A stretch of 64,000 nucleotides of DNA, taken from positions 1,724,657-1,788,656 of the forward strand of contig JAJVDF010000045.1 in NCBI GenBank assembly GCA_022410635.1, read 5' to 3'. Shown piece by piece: positions 57,201 to 60,362 of this stretch. The notes beneath the pieces were generated by a model that worked only from the letters and a program-made list of their open reading frames with translations, ran no database searches and had not been told where the DNA came from. A program made the translations under genes and the position numbers. This DNA is from Tretioscincus oriximinensis. Its lineage: Eukaryota; Chordata; Lepidosauria; Squamata; Gymnophthalmidae. The first letter of the stretch is position 1, and each line of letters begins with the position of its first letter.

Positions 57201-59895
57201 TGCTGATATACAAATACTGTAAGAATGTTATGCTTATCTGAGTTTTGAAAAGTAGCCCTTTGGATCAGATATATTTACAGAAATGCATTTAGGAAGGGAA
57301 GGATTTGCACAAAATGCAGAGATCGATGAGAACAATATATAAAAAGCAATGTATTGCAGGAAGTGCTTATAGATATATGTATATTTGTGAGATTTATGTA
57401 TCTAAAGATCTTTTTTTTAAGGAATATTTTTTTAAAAAAATGAGCAAGGTTATATATATGTGCCCCAGGATATTTTCAGAAGAAATGACCCAAACTAGCC
57501 AATAACCATTTCCTTTTCAATAGAAAAGCAGTCAGCCTGATTTAAATAGATTTTTAAAAAACCAGATGGTGCCATGTAACTCTATGATTTTACTTCTCCT
57601 GAAAGGATTAAAATATTTTTTATAAATGCTTCATTTTTTACAAAATGAAAATAAATTTGTATTGCAGATTTAAGATTAGCACAAAAAATGGGAGAATTTG
57701 ATCTTTAGTAGATGTGGTAAATAGGTATAATAGTTGGTTGCTGCAAGCATTATAAAGTGCACCTGGCTAAAAGCCCTATTTTTCACATCCAGTAAAGCAC
57801 CAAAACTCTTCACCTGCTTTCTTTTTCTTTTTGTTTGTGGAGGAAAAATCTAAACAGATTTAAATGGGGTAATCTTTAATAGGCTCTAAACTGTACTGTG
57901 CCAGAATAATTCCTGCATTAATTATAGGGTTAAAGAACTTCAAATAGAGATCGAAGTGACTGGTTTAAGGTCATGCTATAGATCCCTTTTATTGGCGCAT
58001 AGAAATGAACATGCCTTATGTTAGGAACAGATTTGAGGCAAAAGTCAGTTTCAGATATCATGGCCATTTTCGTCACTGAATCCAGTTTATACAGTTGAAT
58101 ACCAAAACCTTCTATTTCACAGTGAAGGCAAGTATCCTGACTCAAAATAAACAATAAACTTAGATTGATAATTGGAGGTAAGTAATTCAAGCAAAAGATG
58201 GGTTGGGTTAACTAAATTTGCTTCTATACCTTTTAAGGATTTGAGCTGCTATGGATTTTAATTCCGTCTAAGCTTGGCACATGCCCCTGTTTCATAGCCC
58301 CCCCCCTTTATTGGGAAGGGGGGAATATACTATTACGCTATTTTAATGTTGTAAGCCGCCCTGCGACCTTAGGGTGAAGGGCGGGATAAAAGTACTAAAA
58401 ATAAATAAATAAATAAATACCATCAAACCAGATGGAAGCACTATAGATTATATTGTGTGAACCACAGACTATGACTGACAACTACATTCCAGATTTTAAT
58501 ATAAGTCTTGATTTAAAAATATTACTTACCAAATAATTAACTGAGAAAAAGGAAAATCGTTGTTCCTTGAGTGTTGCAAGAGGAATATGTTTCAACGGGG
58601 GCATTTGTATTAGGATATAGCATTGGGAATGCTATATCCTAATTGCTTTTTTGGCATGCCAGCAGCCGTTTCCTGATTTATAATCTCCACCAGCCTAAAA
58701 TGAAAGTTCATGCTGCCTATCTTACTTTTGTTAGGGTCTAAGATGTTCCGAGTCCCCCGACTCCTTTGCTGAACTTTCTGAACAAAGCCTAACACGGCTA
58801 TTTCTTTGAAATTTACTATTATGCACAGTGTTGATAGTGCAGATGTTAGGAACCCATTTTGACAAATTGTGGTAGTTTTTGAGAAGTTTTCTAAAATGAN
58901 GGNCTGGAGCCACAATTAATTGTCCTATGCTTCTCTTAAGTAAANGATGAGCTGTTTCTTTGTAGCCTTTGGATTGCATTCTAACTTTTACATGTTGACN
59001 NATTTATGTGACTGCCCAATAATGGATGCCCTTTGGGTCACTTACAGACTTTTTAAAACTAATNTAAAAACTATGCCCATCTACAAATTCTCAAATTATA
59101 AAATATATTTGAAAAAGTTTTTAAAGAAACGTATACATTGCAGTGTTATGCCAATTTTCAGATTGAAATGTGATCACAAGACAGTTCTTTATCCAGAAAC
59201 CTTTAATGAGAAACTGTTGGGTCAAACCTGATTTTATTCCCCTCCAAACGTTTTGGCCAAAGTTTCTGTAGGCCAACCCAAGAAGTAGCACCTAGTACAG
59301 TCTTTTGGGTTNTTCTTATGGTACAACACGTTGGAGGTAACCATTTTGTCCCAGCCAACTCATGGCTAAAGACTAGAATAAGAGACTGCTGTCAGTTGAT
59401 GGATGTTAGAAGTGCTGCTTGCTTCACTTGTAGGACTACAGCTGCTTTTTCTTCTGTTGCTGTACTGAGTCTCAGCATATAAGGATCGGCCCCGCATAAA
59501 GGGAGCCTCTTGCTTACCGGCAAGCACCCGGGAGCTGCTCCGATGGGCGCAGCCATGTTTTCTGAGGTCACTTCCGACCTCAGAAAACATGGCGCCCTGG
59601 TGATGCGCTTCCGGTGCGACTCCGGGGTATAAAGCGAGAGGCCGGCGCCATTTTCGGCCTCTTGCTTCCTGAGCGTCTATATGTAATTCTGAATATGTGA
59701 TGATTAAAGAATACTGTGTGAGAAACCAGCATTTTATCACAATACTATATTATTACTACTTTTCAGGCAGCATTACGTCGGCTTGCTGTTATGAGCCCAG
59801 ATGGCCTTCAAGAAACAGATTTCCAGCAGCTGGTGAAGCCTAGACTGGTGGATTCTTTTCTACTTTGTACCAACATGGAAGAGAGTTTTGTATAA
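3128..59895 (+). CDS. INSC: Inscuteable homolog (INSC), C-terminal half, seven exons
   Basis: The coding sequence is the join of 3128-3253, 31791-31962, 38128-38306, 53597-53663, 54940-55095, 55884-55960 and 59767-59895: 906 nt, 301 codons plus TAA, with no internal stop and every junction GT/AG. The translation matches vertebrate inscuteable closely as I know it, including the runs [52 protein letters not shown] and the end NMEESFV. INSC is a cytoplasmic and cortical adaptor that links the PAR3/aPKC polarity complex to LGN (GPSM2) and G-alpha-i during oriented cell division. The part here is the helical armadillo-repeat region. The LGN-binding N-terminal segment is not in the window, and I find no earlier exon in 1-3127, so the gene is partial at its 5' side. 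The protein ends in ESFV, which fits the class I PDZ-ligand pattern S-x-V; the binding partner is inference. Nothing suggests a pseudogene. Confidence 0.96.
3257..3360 (-). repeat. SINE tail fragment next to the INSC exon donor
   Basis: Same family as the fragment at 2098: a (TTTA)n run, then TACATTTCTATACTACCCTA and AAAGGTCC. It begins four bases after the GT of the 3253/3254 donor, so the repeat has replaced nearly all the intron sequence next to the splice site. Confidence 0.55.
3750..4440 (-). mobile_element. CR1-type LINE fragment, apurinic-like endonuclease domain
   Basis: On the minus strand the sequence reads [19 protein letters not shown] near 4390, then [11 protein letters not shown], then GVTLYVK, and later [10 protein letters not shown] and [12 protein letters not shown]. 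These are the ordered landmarks of the CR1 clade APE-type endonuclease. The catalytic-type SDH motif has become SDY, and frameshifts and stops occur between the blocks. No reverse transcriptase follows, so this is a dead internal fragment. Confidence 0.75.
5238..5424. repeat. GC-rich patch with TATA palindrome, possible LTR or retroelement promoter
   Basis: Much richer in GC and CpG than its flanks. It contains an exact 16-bp inverted repeat, GGAGGGGCAAGCAGGG at 5371-5386 against 5394-5409, with the loop TATATAG. On the minus strand TATATA is followed by CpG-rich sequence, an ATG at about 5319 and CCGGTAAGT at about 5243-5251, which resembles a first exon and donor. It shares a general layout with patches at 59.5 kb and 49.4 kb. 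The class is not established. Confidence 0.4.
6424..6618. mobile_element. Foldback MITE, family 1, copy 1
   Basis: The ends are TAGGCTGACC at 6424-6433 and its exact complement GGTCAGCCTA at 6609-6618. The arms continue inward as CCTCCCAGTTTTTTCTGAGG against CCTCAGGAAAAACTGGGAGG, with an AT-rich loop of T and A runs. There is no coding capacity. A second, diverged copy is at 23773-23956. Confidence 0.7.
8753..8912 (-). repeat. tRNA-type SINE body (reverse)
   Basis: Reverse complement of the SINE body seen at 40879: CTGGGTGACCTTRGGC core, CCCACCTACTTCAYA, and the tail GGGTTGAGAAAAGCAGAG. The tRNA head is missing. A CR1/L3 fragment begins immediately after it. Confidence 0.65.
8917..9482 (+). 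mobile_element. CR1/L3-like LINE 3' end
   Basis: Reads [37 protein letters not shown], then after a frameshift near 9080-9120 [20 protein letters not shown] and [13 protein letters not shown], followed by a 3' UTR with GCAACAGGCAGGACTCCTGA and the end TGGCTCTTCTTATGTTTTTA. This is the C-terminal end of a CR1/L3-clade ORF2 plus its 3' UTR. It is 5'-truncated and not functional. Confidence 0.8.
10338..10443. repeat. Small foldback element
   Basis: Arms CCCCATGTGGCTAGAAAAATAA (10356-10377) and 10405-10426 pair at 20 of 22 positions. Pairing continues with mismatches outward (CTTCCTCAG against CTGGAGAAG). Total about 100 bp, non-coding. Confidence 0.5.
11381..11438. mobile_element. Palindromic Tc1/mariner-like MITE, copy 1
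   Basis: Starts TACTGCTCAAGACAATTAAG and ends TTAATTGTTTTGAGCAGTA, near-perfect inverted ends flanked by TA on both sides, as expected for TA-targeting elements. At 58 bp it lacks most of the second half present in the copy at 32190. Confidence 0.65.
11640..13170 (-). mobile_element. R4/Dong-type LINE remnant with restriction-like endonuclease tail
   Basis: On the minus strand, order from 5' to 3': [17 protein letters not shown] near 13050, the region between RT and tail at 12.5-12.95 kb, then [20 protein letters not shown] and [11 protein letters not shown] at 11.70-11.83 kb. The last block matches what I know of the C-terminal PD-(D/E)XK endonuclease region of R4/Dong-clade LINEs. Stops and frameshifts are present throughout. 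A younger element at 12027-12463 splits it, flanked by a 15-bp near-perfect direct repeat. Confidence 0.65.
12027..12463. mobile_element. 437-bp retroelement insert nested in the R4 LINE
   Basis: Flanked by a direct repeat ATAAGTTCCA(A/G)TGAA at 12012-12026 and 12464-12478, with one mismatch. Interior includes GGAAGACCATATTGGTCGAA and ATGCATCTGCC, a motif also hinted at near 21390-21420. The flanking LINE sequence reads through once the insert and one repeat are ignored. The family is unknown to me; a Penelope-like or other retroelement 3' region is one possibility. Confidence 0.5.
13661..13727. repeat. Short hairpin
   Basis: TTCTTTTTTGCCATGTGCT at 13661-13679 pairs with AGCACATGGCAAGAAAAAA at 13709-13727 at 17 of 19 positions, with a 29-nt loop. 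No expression evidence; it may be a degenerate foldback element. Confidence 0.4.
15062..16935 (-). mobile_element. CR1 LINE, long 5'-truncated copy with reverse transcriptase
   Basis: The minus strand encodes most of a CR1 reverse transcriptase. Ordered landmarks are [48 protein letters not shown], the [10 protein letters not shown] block (first catalytic Asp), [20 protein letters not shown], the FADDTKLGG box (the usual Y/F-A-D-D), and the C-terminal thumb [13 protein letters not shown]. One frame is open from 16787 to 15375, 471 codons. It then meets a single TGA at 15372-15374, and the same frame stays open to 15156. Another in-frame stop (TAA) lies upstream near 16900. The element ends in the CR1 3' UTR and an (ATTCTATG)n tail at 15062-15100. 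The 5' end is cut near 16935, so the endonuclease is absent and it cannot move by itself. Confidence 0.92.
15156..16787 (-). pseudogene. CR1 ORF2 reverse transcriptase, nearly open
   Basis: Coding part of the CR1 copy: 544 codons in one frame, interrupted once by TGA at 15372-15374 between KYMKGCH and [11 protein letters not shown]. The polymerase motifs, including LDFSKAFD and FADD, look intact. The upstream part of ORF2 (endonuclease) is missing and another stop lies about 40 codons before the 16787 ATG. Its good condition suggests fairly recent insertion compared with the other LINE pieces here. Confidence 0.85.
20545..20840 (-). repeat. tRNA-derived SINE with TC-type tail, reverse
   Basis: Reverse complement of the SINE copies at 32575 and 47472: a head with CTCATCTGRGAGAT and TTTTGAAGCCCTGTGT (box B region), the middle GTAGCTCTAGCCA and GAATGTAAGCCTT, and the tail end GCTTTGAGTCCC then GGTATAAAAAC. 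Full length or nearly so. Confidence 0.75.
23773..23956. mobile_element. Foldback MITE, family 1, copy 2
   Basis: Starts TAGGCTGACCAGATTACCCC like the copy at 6424. Inner arms CCTGTTTTTCCTGAGG and CCTCAGCAAAAACTG pair, and the right end reads GGGGTCACCTGGCCAGTTTA. The poly-A/T loop contains one N at about 23866. More diverged than copy 1. Confidence 0.65.
24842..24977. repeat. Poly-C tracts and a duplicated 26-mer around an N
   Basis: C runs occur at about 24843-24857 and 24903-24917. The 26 bases at 24918-24943 recur exactly at 24952-24977, after an N at 24944 and seven C. The duplicated flank around an N next to a homopolymer suggests an unresolved assembly join. Confidence 0.7.
26435..26775 (-). 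mobile_element. CR1/L3-like LINE fragment split by a small insert
   Basis: Minus-strand sequence parallels the 46.2-46.5 kb part of the other CR1/L3 copy: GAAATGCATTTGTCACTT, TTCGCTACCTTGAACAATTT and TCATTTATGAATAA. An 88-bp insert at 26613-26700 interrupts it. Confidence 0.65.
26613..26700. mobile_element. 88-bp insert with exact 11-bp target duplication
   Basis: Flanked by AACAATTTAGT at 26602-26612 and again at 26701-26711. The host LINE reads through if the insert and one repeat are dropped. The insert contains CTGAAGAAGT and ACAAAAGCTTATGCC, a motif pair I know from an abundant sauropsid interspersed repeat. Confidence 0.7.
26885..26946 (+). repeat. CR1 3' terminal fragment
   Basis: Reads GGGGGTTGAACTCGATGGCC and AGGTCCCATCCAACTCTGAT then TCTATGA, the terminal part of a CR1 3' UTR, plus orientation. 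Confidence 0.75.
28404..28753. repeat. Possible second copy of the GGCTGCATCC-ended element
   Basis: The left end CTGGCTGCATCCGGA and right end TCTGGATGTAGTCAG are inverted with about 12 of 15 matches, resembling the ends of the element at 36198. The interior is not obviously related. Confidence 0.3.
28888..29583 (-). mobile_element. CR1/L3-like LINE 3' end, reverse
   Basis: The minus strand reads [37 protein letters not shown] and [16 protein letters not shown], and its 3' UTR ends at ATAAGAACATAAGAGCC. It has the same structure as 8917-9482, broken by stops and frameshifts. Confidence 0.8.
30001..30180. repeat. SINE tail pair, older fragment with a younger inserted copy
   Basis: A reverse fragment like 2098 (TTTACATTTATATTTCGTCC) is followed by a plus-strand tail from about 30070, GTTGTAAGCCGCCCTGCGAC and GGTGAAGGGCGGGATAAAAG, ending in (TAAA)n. 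Bases 30078-30150 are identical over 73 bp to 58333-58405. Confidence 0.65.
31189..31347. mobile_element. Non-autonomous hAT element (MITE) with 8-bp target duplication
   Basis: The element starts CAGTGCTTTTTTT and ends AAAAAAAGCCCTG, inverted ends with the hAT-type CAGNG signature. It is flanked by the exact 8-bp direct repeat GCTGTATC at 31181-31188 and 31348-31355, the duplication length of hAT transposons. The interior is GC-rich with G runs and inverted blocks (GGTACTAACGC / GCGTTAGTACC; GGTGCCGGTACTGCGTTCCG). It is 159 bp and non-coding. Confidence 0.85.
31791..31962 (+). CDS. INSC: INSC coding exon, local residues 43-100 (split codon)
   Basis: The exon is 172 nt, entered in phase 0 after TCCCTCCTAG. 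It leaves after the first base of a lysine codon at a GTATGT donor (31963). It encodes [14 protein letters not shown] through MEEIVTALL, two helices with an alanine-rich core ([14 protein letters not shown]) typical of armadillo repeats. The lysine codon A|AA is completed by the exon at 38128, giving LLKLCQEA across the junction, as in INSC. Confidence 0.95.
32190..32268. mobile_element. Palindromic Tc1/mariner-like MITE, copy 2
   Basis: Nearly one continuous palindrome. Ends are TACTGCTCAAAACAATTAAT and TTAATTGTTCTGAGCAGT, with TA on the left side. The central 36 bp at 32211-32246 (GAACACTTTAACATAACA and its complement) are a perfect palindrome without any loop. Same family as 11381-11438. 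Confidence 0.75.
32575..32847 (+). repeat. tRNA-derived SINE with CT-rich tail
   Basis: The head contains ATAGCTCAGTCGCTAAGGAA (box A region) and GATCAGGTTTCGAAGCCC (box B region), a Pol III type internal promoter. The body includes GTAGCTCTAGCCAACCCAGC and TGTAAGCCTTCGGGC, and the end is CCACTTTGAGTCCC then CAGTTCTTCTTCTTCTC. A Tc1 remnant starts at the next base. Confidence 0.8.
32848..33623 (+). mobile_element. Tc1-like DNA transposon, 3'-truncated remnant
   Basis: Starts with the terminal inverted repeat sequence CAGTGGTGTGAAAAAATATA; further on comes GTGTGAAAAAGTAATTGCCC. The transposase start is degenerate. From 33137 it reads [20 protein letters not shown], the paired-like helix-turn-helix DNA-binding part of Tc1 transposases, followed by [16 protein letters not shown] and [12 protein letters not shown]. 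After a stop at 33473 and a frameshift the catalytic-domain start can be traced to about 33620. Both the DDE core and the 3' inverted repeat are missing. Confidence 0.75.
33137..33475 (+). pseudogene. Tc1 transposase N-terminal fragment
   Basis: A 112-codon open stretch encoding the DNA-binding N-terminal part of a Tc1-family transposase: [20 protein letters not shown], then [15 protein letters not shown] and [15 protein letters not shown]. It lacks the catalytic acidic residues, which would come later. It is a remnant inside an INSC intron on the sense strand. Confidence 0.7.
35025..35215 (+). repeat. tRNA-type SINE, degraded copy
   Basis: Same family as 40879: GGTTAGAGTGCTGGACCC, ACTCCTCCATGAAGCCAGCT, GGGTAACCTTGGGCCAATCA, CTACTTCACAGGGTTCTC, then GAAAGGGGTGCTATAAATAA. 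Confidence 0.75.
36198..36607. mobile_element. 410-bp element with 13-bp perfect inverted ends
   Basis: Left end GGCTGCATCCACA (36198-36210) and right end TGTGGATGCAGCC (36595-36607) are exact complements. The interior is less AT-rich than its flanks and has no transposase-like ORF. It looks like a MITE or deletion derivative of a DNA transposon. No clean target duplication is visible. Confidence 0.6.
37040..37420 (-). mobile_element. L2-clade LINE reverse transcriptase fragment
   Basis: The minus strand reads [18 protein letters not shown] in the near-canonical L2 pattern (…[17 protein letters not shown]) around 37095-37160, preceded by the [13 protein letters not shown] block, which corresponds to the GVPQGSSLSPLLF region, and [11 protein letters not shown] near 37330. 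The catalytic Y-A-D-D has decayed to Y-G-D-V. Old and dead. Confidence 0.75.
38128..38306 (+). CDS. INSC: INSC coding exon, local residues 100-159
   Basis: The exon is 179 nt; its first two bases finish the split lysine codon. The acceptor is CTGTTTTAG and the donor GTAAGT, both strong. It encodes [25 protein letters not shown] and on to VDSPYSRDQ, one of the most conserved parts of the protein (written here in pieces: [35 protein letters not shown]). It ends in phase 0. Confidence 0.96.
39631..39649. repeat. (GT)n microsatellite
   Basis: GTGTGTGTGTGTGTGTGT run inside the intron. A shorter one lies at about 33926-33940, and a third opens the window at 1-10. Confidence 0.85.
40879..41145 (+). 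repeat. tRNA-derived SINE, full-length, AT-rich tail
   Basis: Starts GAGCCAGTATGGTGTAGTGG, with box A in TAGTGGTTGGAGTG and box B as GGTTCGATTCC. The body is CCAGCTGGGTGACCTTGGGC and CCCCACCTACTTCACAGGG, and the end is GGTGGGATATAAGGACAAAT followed by (TAAA)n-like sequence. This SINE type is typical of squamates. Confidence 0.85.
41429..41820. mobile_element. 390-bp inverted repeat (foldback element)
   Basis: Left arm about 41429-41589 and right arm about 41656-41820 are reverse complements with some divergence. Examples: CATACAGGCTCCCAATCTCT at 41570-41589 pairs exactly with 41656-41675, and AACAGTGAACCAAAACTG pairs with CAGTTTTGGTTTACTGTT. The central spacer is about 66 nt. There is no transposase; the 76-codon ORF across the centre is a by-product. 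Confidence 0.75.
42696..42772 (-). repeat. CR1 3' terminal fragment, reverse
   Basis: A (TCATAGAA)n run followed by GTCGGAAGGGACCTCCAGGG and TCATCGGGTCCAACCCCCTG, matching the terminal part of the large CR1 at 15062. Confidence 0.85.
45395..46590 (-). mobile_element. CR1/L3-like LINE 3' half, reverse, with internal palindrome
   Basis: The longest copy of this family here. The minus strand runs from the reverse transcriptase C-terminal region ([46 protein letters not shown]) to the 3' UTR ending at AAGAACACAAGAAGAGCCAT. Broken by stops and frameshifts. It carries a perfect 32-bp palindrome at 45764-45833 not present in the other copies. Confidence 0.8.
45764..45833. repeat. Perfect 32-bp inverted repeat, 6-nt loop
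   Basis: The arms are 45764-45795 and 45802-45833, both carrying GTGCCCTCTGGTCCTAGTGT or its complement, with loop TTCTCT. The copy at 29.25-29.30 kb has only one orientation here, so the second arm is an added inverted copy of the first. Confidence 0.9.
47472..47790 (+). repeat. tRNA-derived SINE with CT-rich tail
   Basis: Same family as 32575: ATGGCTCAGTGACCTAGGAA head, GGTTTTGAAGCCCTGTGT, GTAGCTCTAGCCAACCCAGC, ACCACCACAGCCTGGTGGGG, GAATGTAAGCCTTCAGGC and the tail CAGTTCTTCTTCTACTTCTT. Confidence 0.8.
48842..48892 (-). repeat. Degraded CR1 3' end
   Basis: ATCATAGAATATTGGAATTA followed by TAAAAGGCC resembles a CR1 terminal repeat and its adjoining sequence, much diverged. Confidence 0.4.
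48905..49650. repeat. GC-rich unclassified repeat, possible LTR-element fragment
   Basis: A block of roughly 750 bp much richer in GC and CpG than the flanks. It contains a GC hairpin (CCCGCCTGG / CCAGGCGGG at 49032-49060), repeated GTGAGCYCCGCC motifs, a TTAAATA at 49475-49481 and a TATAAA at 49633-49638. It also shares CTTGCTTAC followed by an AGCAGCT-like stretch with the patch at 59.5 kb. ORFs on both strands are short and I recognise no protein. Confidence 0.4.
50738..50985 (-). repeat. tRNA-derived SINE, reverse, diverged
   Basis: Reverse complement of the 32575 family: tail end TTTTTATACCCTGCCCTTCT and GGGACTCAGAGCAGCTTT, middle AGCTGAGTTGGCCAGAGCTG, and head CCTTGAAACTGGATCTCTCA. Confidence 0.65.
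53400..53549 (+). repeat. SINE 3' end with long CT-rich tail creating an AG
   Basis: GGGTTGAAAAAAACGGGATA then TATAAATAATCCCTTCTTCT resembles the tail of the 40879 SINE family. It continues as about 60 nt of C and T only broken by few G, ending TTCTTCCAG at 53549. This is a very good splice-acceptor context 47 nt before the INSC exon at 53597. Confidence 0.55.
53597..53663 (+). CDS. INSC: INSC coding exon, local residues 160-182
   Basis: This is the shortest exon here, 67 nt, encoding [20 protein letters not shown] followed by GN and the first base of a glycine codon. The donor GTACGT is good. The acceptor (AAAAATATAG) has a poor pyrimidine tract because a run of A precedes it, while a much stronger AG after a CT-rich SINE tail lies 47 nt upstream at 53548-53549. 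Using that site would put a TAG in frame at once, so 53597 is the coding start. Confidence 0.93.
53664..54939 (+). other. INSC intron, about 1.3 kb
   Basis: No repeat recognised. It contains a long chance ORF (about 54451-54762) with no protein features I know. A competing acceptor TGCAG ends at 54908. Confidence 0.6.
54940..55095 (+). CDS. INSC: INSC coding exon, local residues 182-234
   Basis: The exon is 156 nt. The glycine split codon G|GT opens [13 protein letters not shown], followed by [20 protein letters not shown]. Two AGs compete: TGCAG ending at 54908 and CCAAG ending at 54939. Only the second keeps the frame; the first would add 31 nt and shift it. The exon leaves after the T of a cysteine codon at donor GTAAGA. 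The segment around [11 protein letters not shown] is the loop I expect to vary most between species. Confidence 0.94.
55096..55883 (+). other. INSC intron, 788 bp
   Basis: Contains a moderately GC-rich stretch at 55620-55800 of unknown origin. Next to it is a 10-bp-arm palindrome ATATCCTAAT TTGT ATTAGGATAT at 55801-55824, whose right half recurs at 58605-58624. Confidence 0.6.
55884..55960 (+). CDS. INSC: INSC coding exon, local residues 234-259
   Basis: The exon is 77 nt. It completes the split cysteine codon T|GT and reads [19 protein letters not shown] and on to VLVACL, ending in phase 0 at GTAAGT. The acceptor is TTTTTAATACAG. It encodes the last but one armadillo helix block. Confidence 0.94.
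56330..56520 (+). mobile_element. L2-clade LINE 3' fragment
   Basis: Reads CACTGGTTGCCATTTGCTAC, TTAACCTTTAACACCCTAAA and TGGCTTGGGTTCAAATGTCT, matching the C-terminal coding end of L2 elements (HWLPI…FKALNGLGP-type) in plus orientation. Old and short. Confidence 0.6.
56685..56914 (+). repeat. Interspersed repeat family 2, copy 1
   Basis: About 230 bp from GTGTGTACAAATTAGATG to GTGTGCACCTAG. Similar throughout to the reverse complement of 63177-63402, for example GGCAGTTGTTTCTGTTGGCT and TTATGGAACTGGGGCATTGG. Both ends carry GTGYGCAC-like sequence. The class is unknown; it may be a non-autonomous DNA element. Confidence 0.65.
58333..58418 (+). repeat. Young SINE or LINE tail, 73 bp identical to 30078-30150
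   Basis: GTTGTAAGCCGCCCTGCGAC and GGTGAAGGGCGGGATAAAAG, ending in (AAAT)n. Identity over 73 bp to the copy 28 kb away implies recent insertion of both. Confidence 0.75.
58605..58643. repeat. 16-bp perfect inverted repeat
   Basis: ATTAGGATATAGCATT at 58609-58624 pairs exactly with 58628-58643 around GGG. The 20-mer at 58605-58624 is identical to 55811-55830. Confidence 0.8.
59450..59740. repeat. GC-rich element with TATA box and 18-bp palindrome, possible solo LTR
   Basis: CpG-rich island of about 290 bp ending just before the last INSC exon. It contains an exact 18-bp inverted repeat, GCCATGTTTTCTGAGGTC at 59552-59569 against 59576-59593 with loop ACTTCC. Further features are TATAAA at 59628-59633 on the + strand, a start-like GC-rich stretch, and ATTAAA at about 59702. 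TATA followed by a poly(A)-type signal within about 75 bp is LTR-like, but no TG...CA ends or target duplication could be fixed. Confidence 0.45.
59628..59633 (+). promoter_or_regulatory. TATA box candidate 134 bp before the last INSC exon
   Basis: CGGGGTATAAAGCGAG in a CpG-rich context inside the GC-rich element. It faces the last exon on the sense strand. Sequence match only; activity is unknown. Confidence 0.3.
59767..59895 (+). CDS. INSC: INSC terminal coding exon with TAA stop, local residues 260-301
   Basis: The exon has 129 nt including the stop. The acceptor TACTTTTCAG precedes [15 protein letters not shown], and the C-terminus reads [14 protein letters not shown] followed by TAA at 59893-59895. 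ESFV is a class I PDZ-ligand type end and is preserved here. The exon follows a GC-rich TATA-containing repeat by about 130 nt. Confidence 0.96.
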   Translation, partial: AALRRLAVMSPDGLQETDFQQLVKPRLVDSFLLCTNMEESFV

Positions 59896-60362
59896 GTAAA
59901 TGTGGTTTGGTATGCTCCCCTTCCTAGTTGTTTCCACACAGAATATACCAGGGTAATTATTTTGGATAGCCTAGCTCCATCTATATTCTGTTCTGTGCAA
60001 ACAAAACATATCATGAGGAAATAGGGCCTCCTTTATTCATGCAGATGGTAATCCCGTAGTTCCTTTCTTGTTTCTTTTTAATGGCAAGTGCAGAAAGCCC
60101 TTTGAGACAGATATTTCAACCAAGGTACAGGAGTATACTAAGCTATCACCAAGAGACAATCATTCAGCCTGTGAAAATTAAGTGAATGAGAAGCTACAAC
60201 CATGTACGTCAGACTTCTGGTTACTTTTCTGGTTCACTTCAGTACAGCAAACAAAATCCCGCCTTCATATATACTGAATTCATAATGAACAAAGAACCCT
60301 TGAAGTTGCCGGAAAACTTTGTAAAAAGGTGGAGAGGTTAAATCTAGGAAAAAATAAATAAA
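59896..60362 (+). other. INSC: INSC 3' UTR, proximal part, with candidate poly(A) signals
   Basis: Non-coding sequence directly after the stop. The first AATAAA hexamers are at 60353-60358 and 60357-60362 (overlapping). A T-rich stretch about 50 nt further on could serve as a downstream element. Other AATAAA copies occur further downstream, for example near 61670 and 62550, so the true end of the transcript cannot be fixed from sequence alone. Confidence 0.45.

Larger units (their letters stand above)
55961..59766 (+). other. INSC last intron, about 3.8 kb
   Basis: Holds an L2 3' fragment, one copy of the 56.7/63.2 kb repeat family, a young SINE tail, a palindrome at 58.6 kb, a run of N bases (58900-59312) and the GC-rich element ending before the last exon. 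57020-58300 shows nothing recognisable. Confidence 0.6.

Noticed and set aside
59366..59740. 124-codon minus-strand ORF
   Set aside because: It reads through the 18-bp palindrome and GC-rich repeat, with no protein features.
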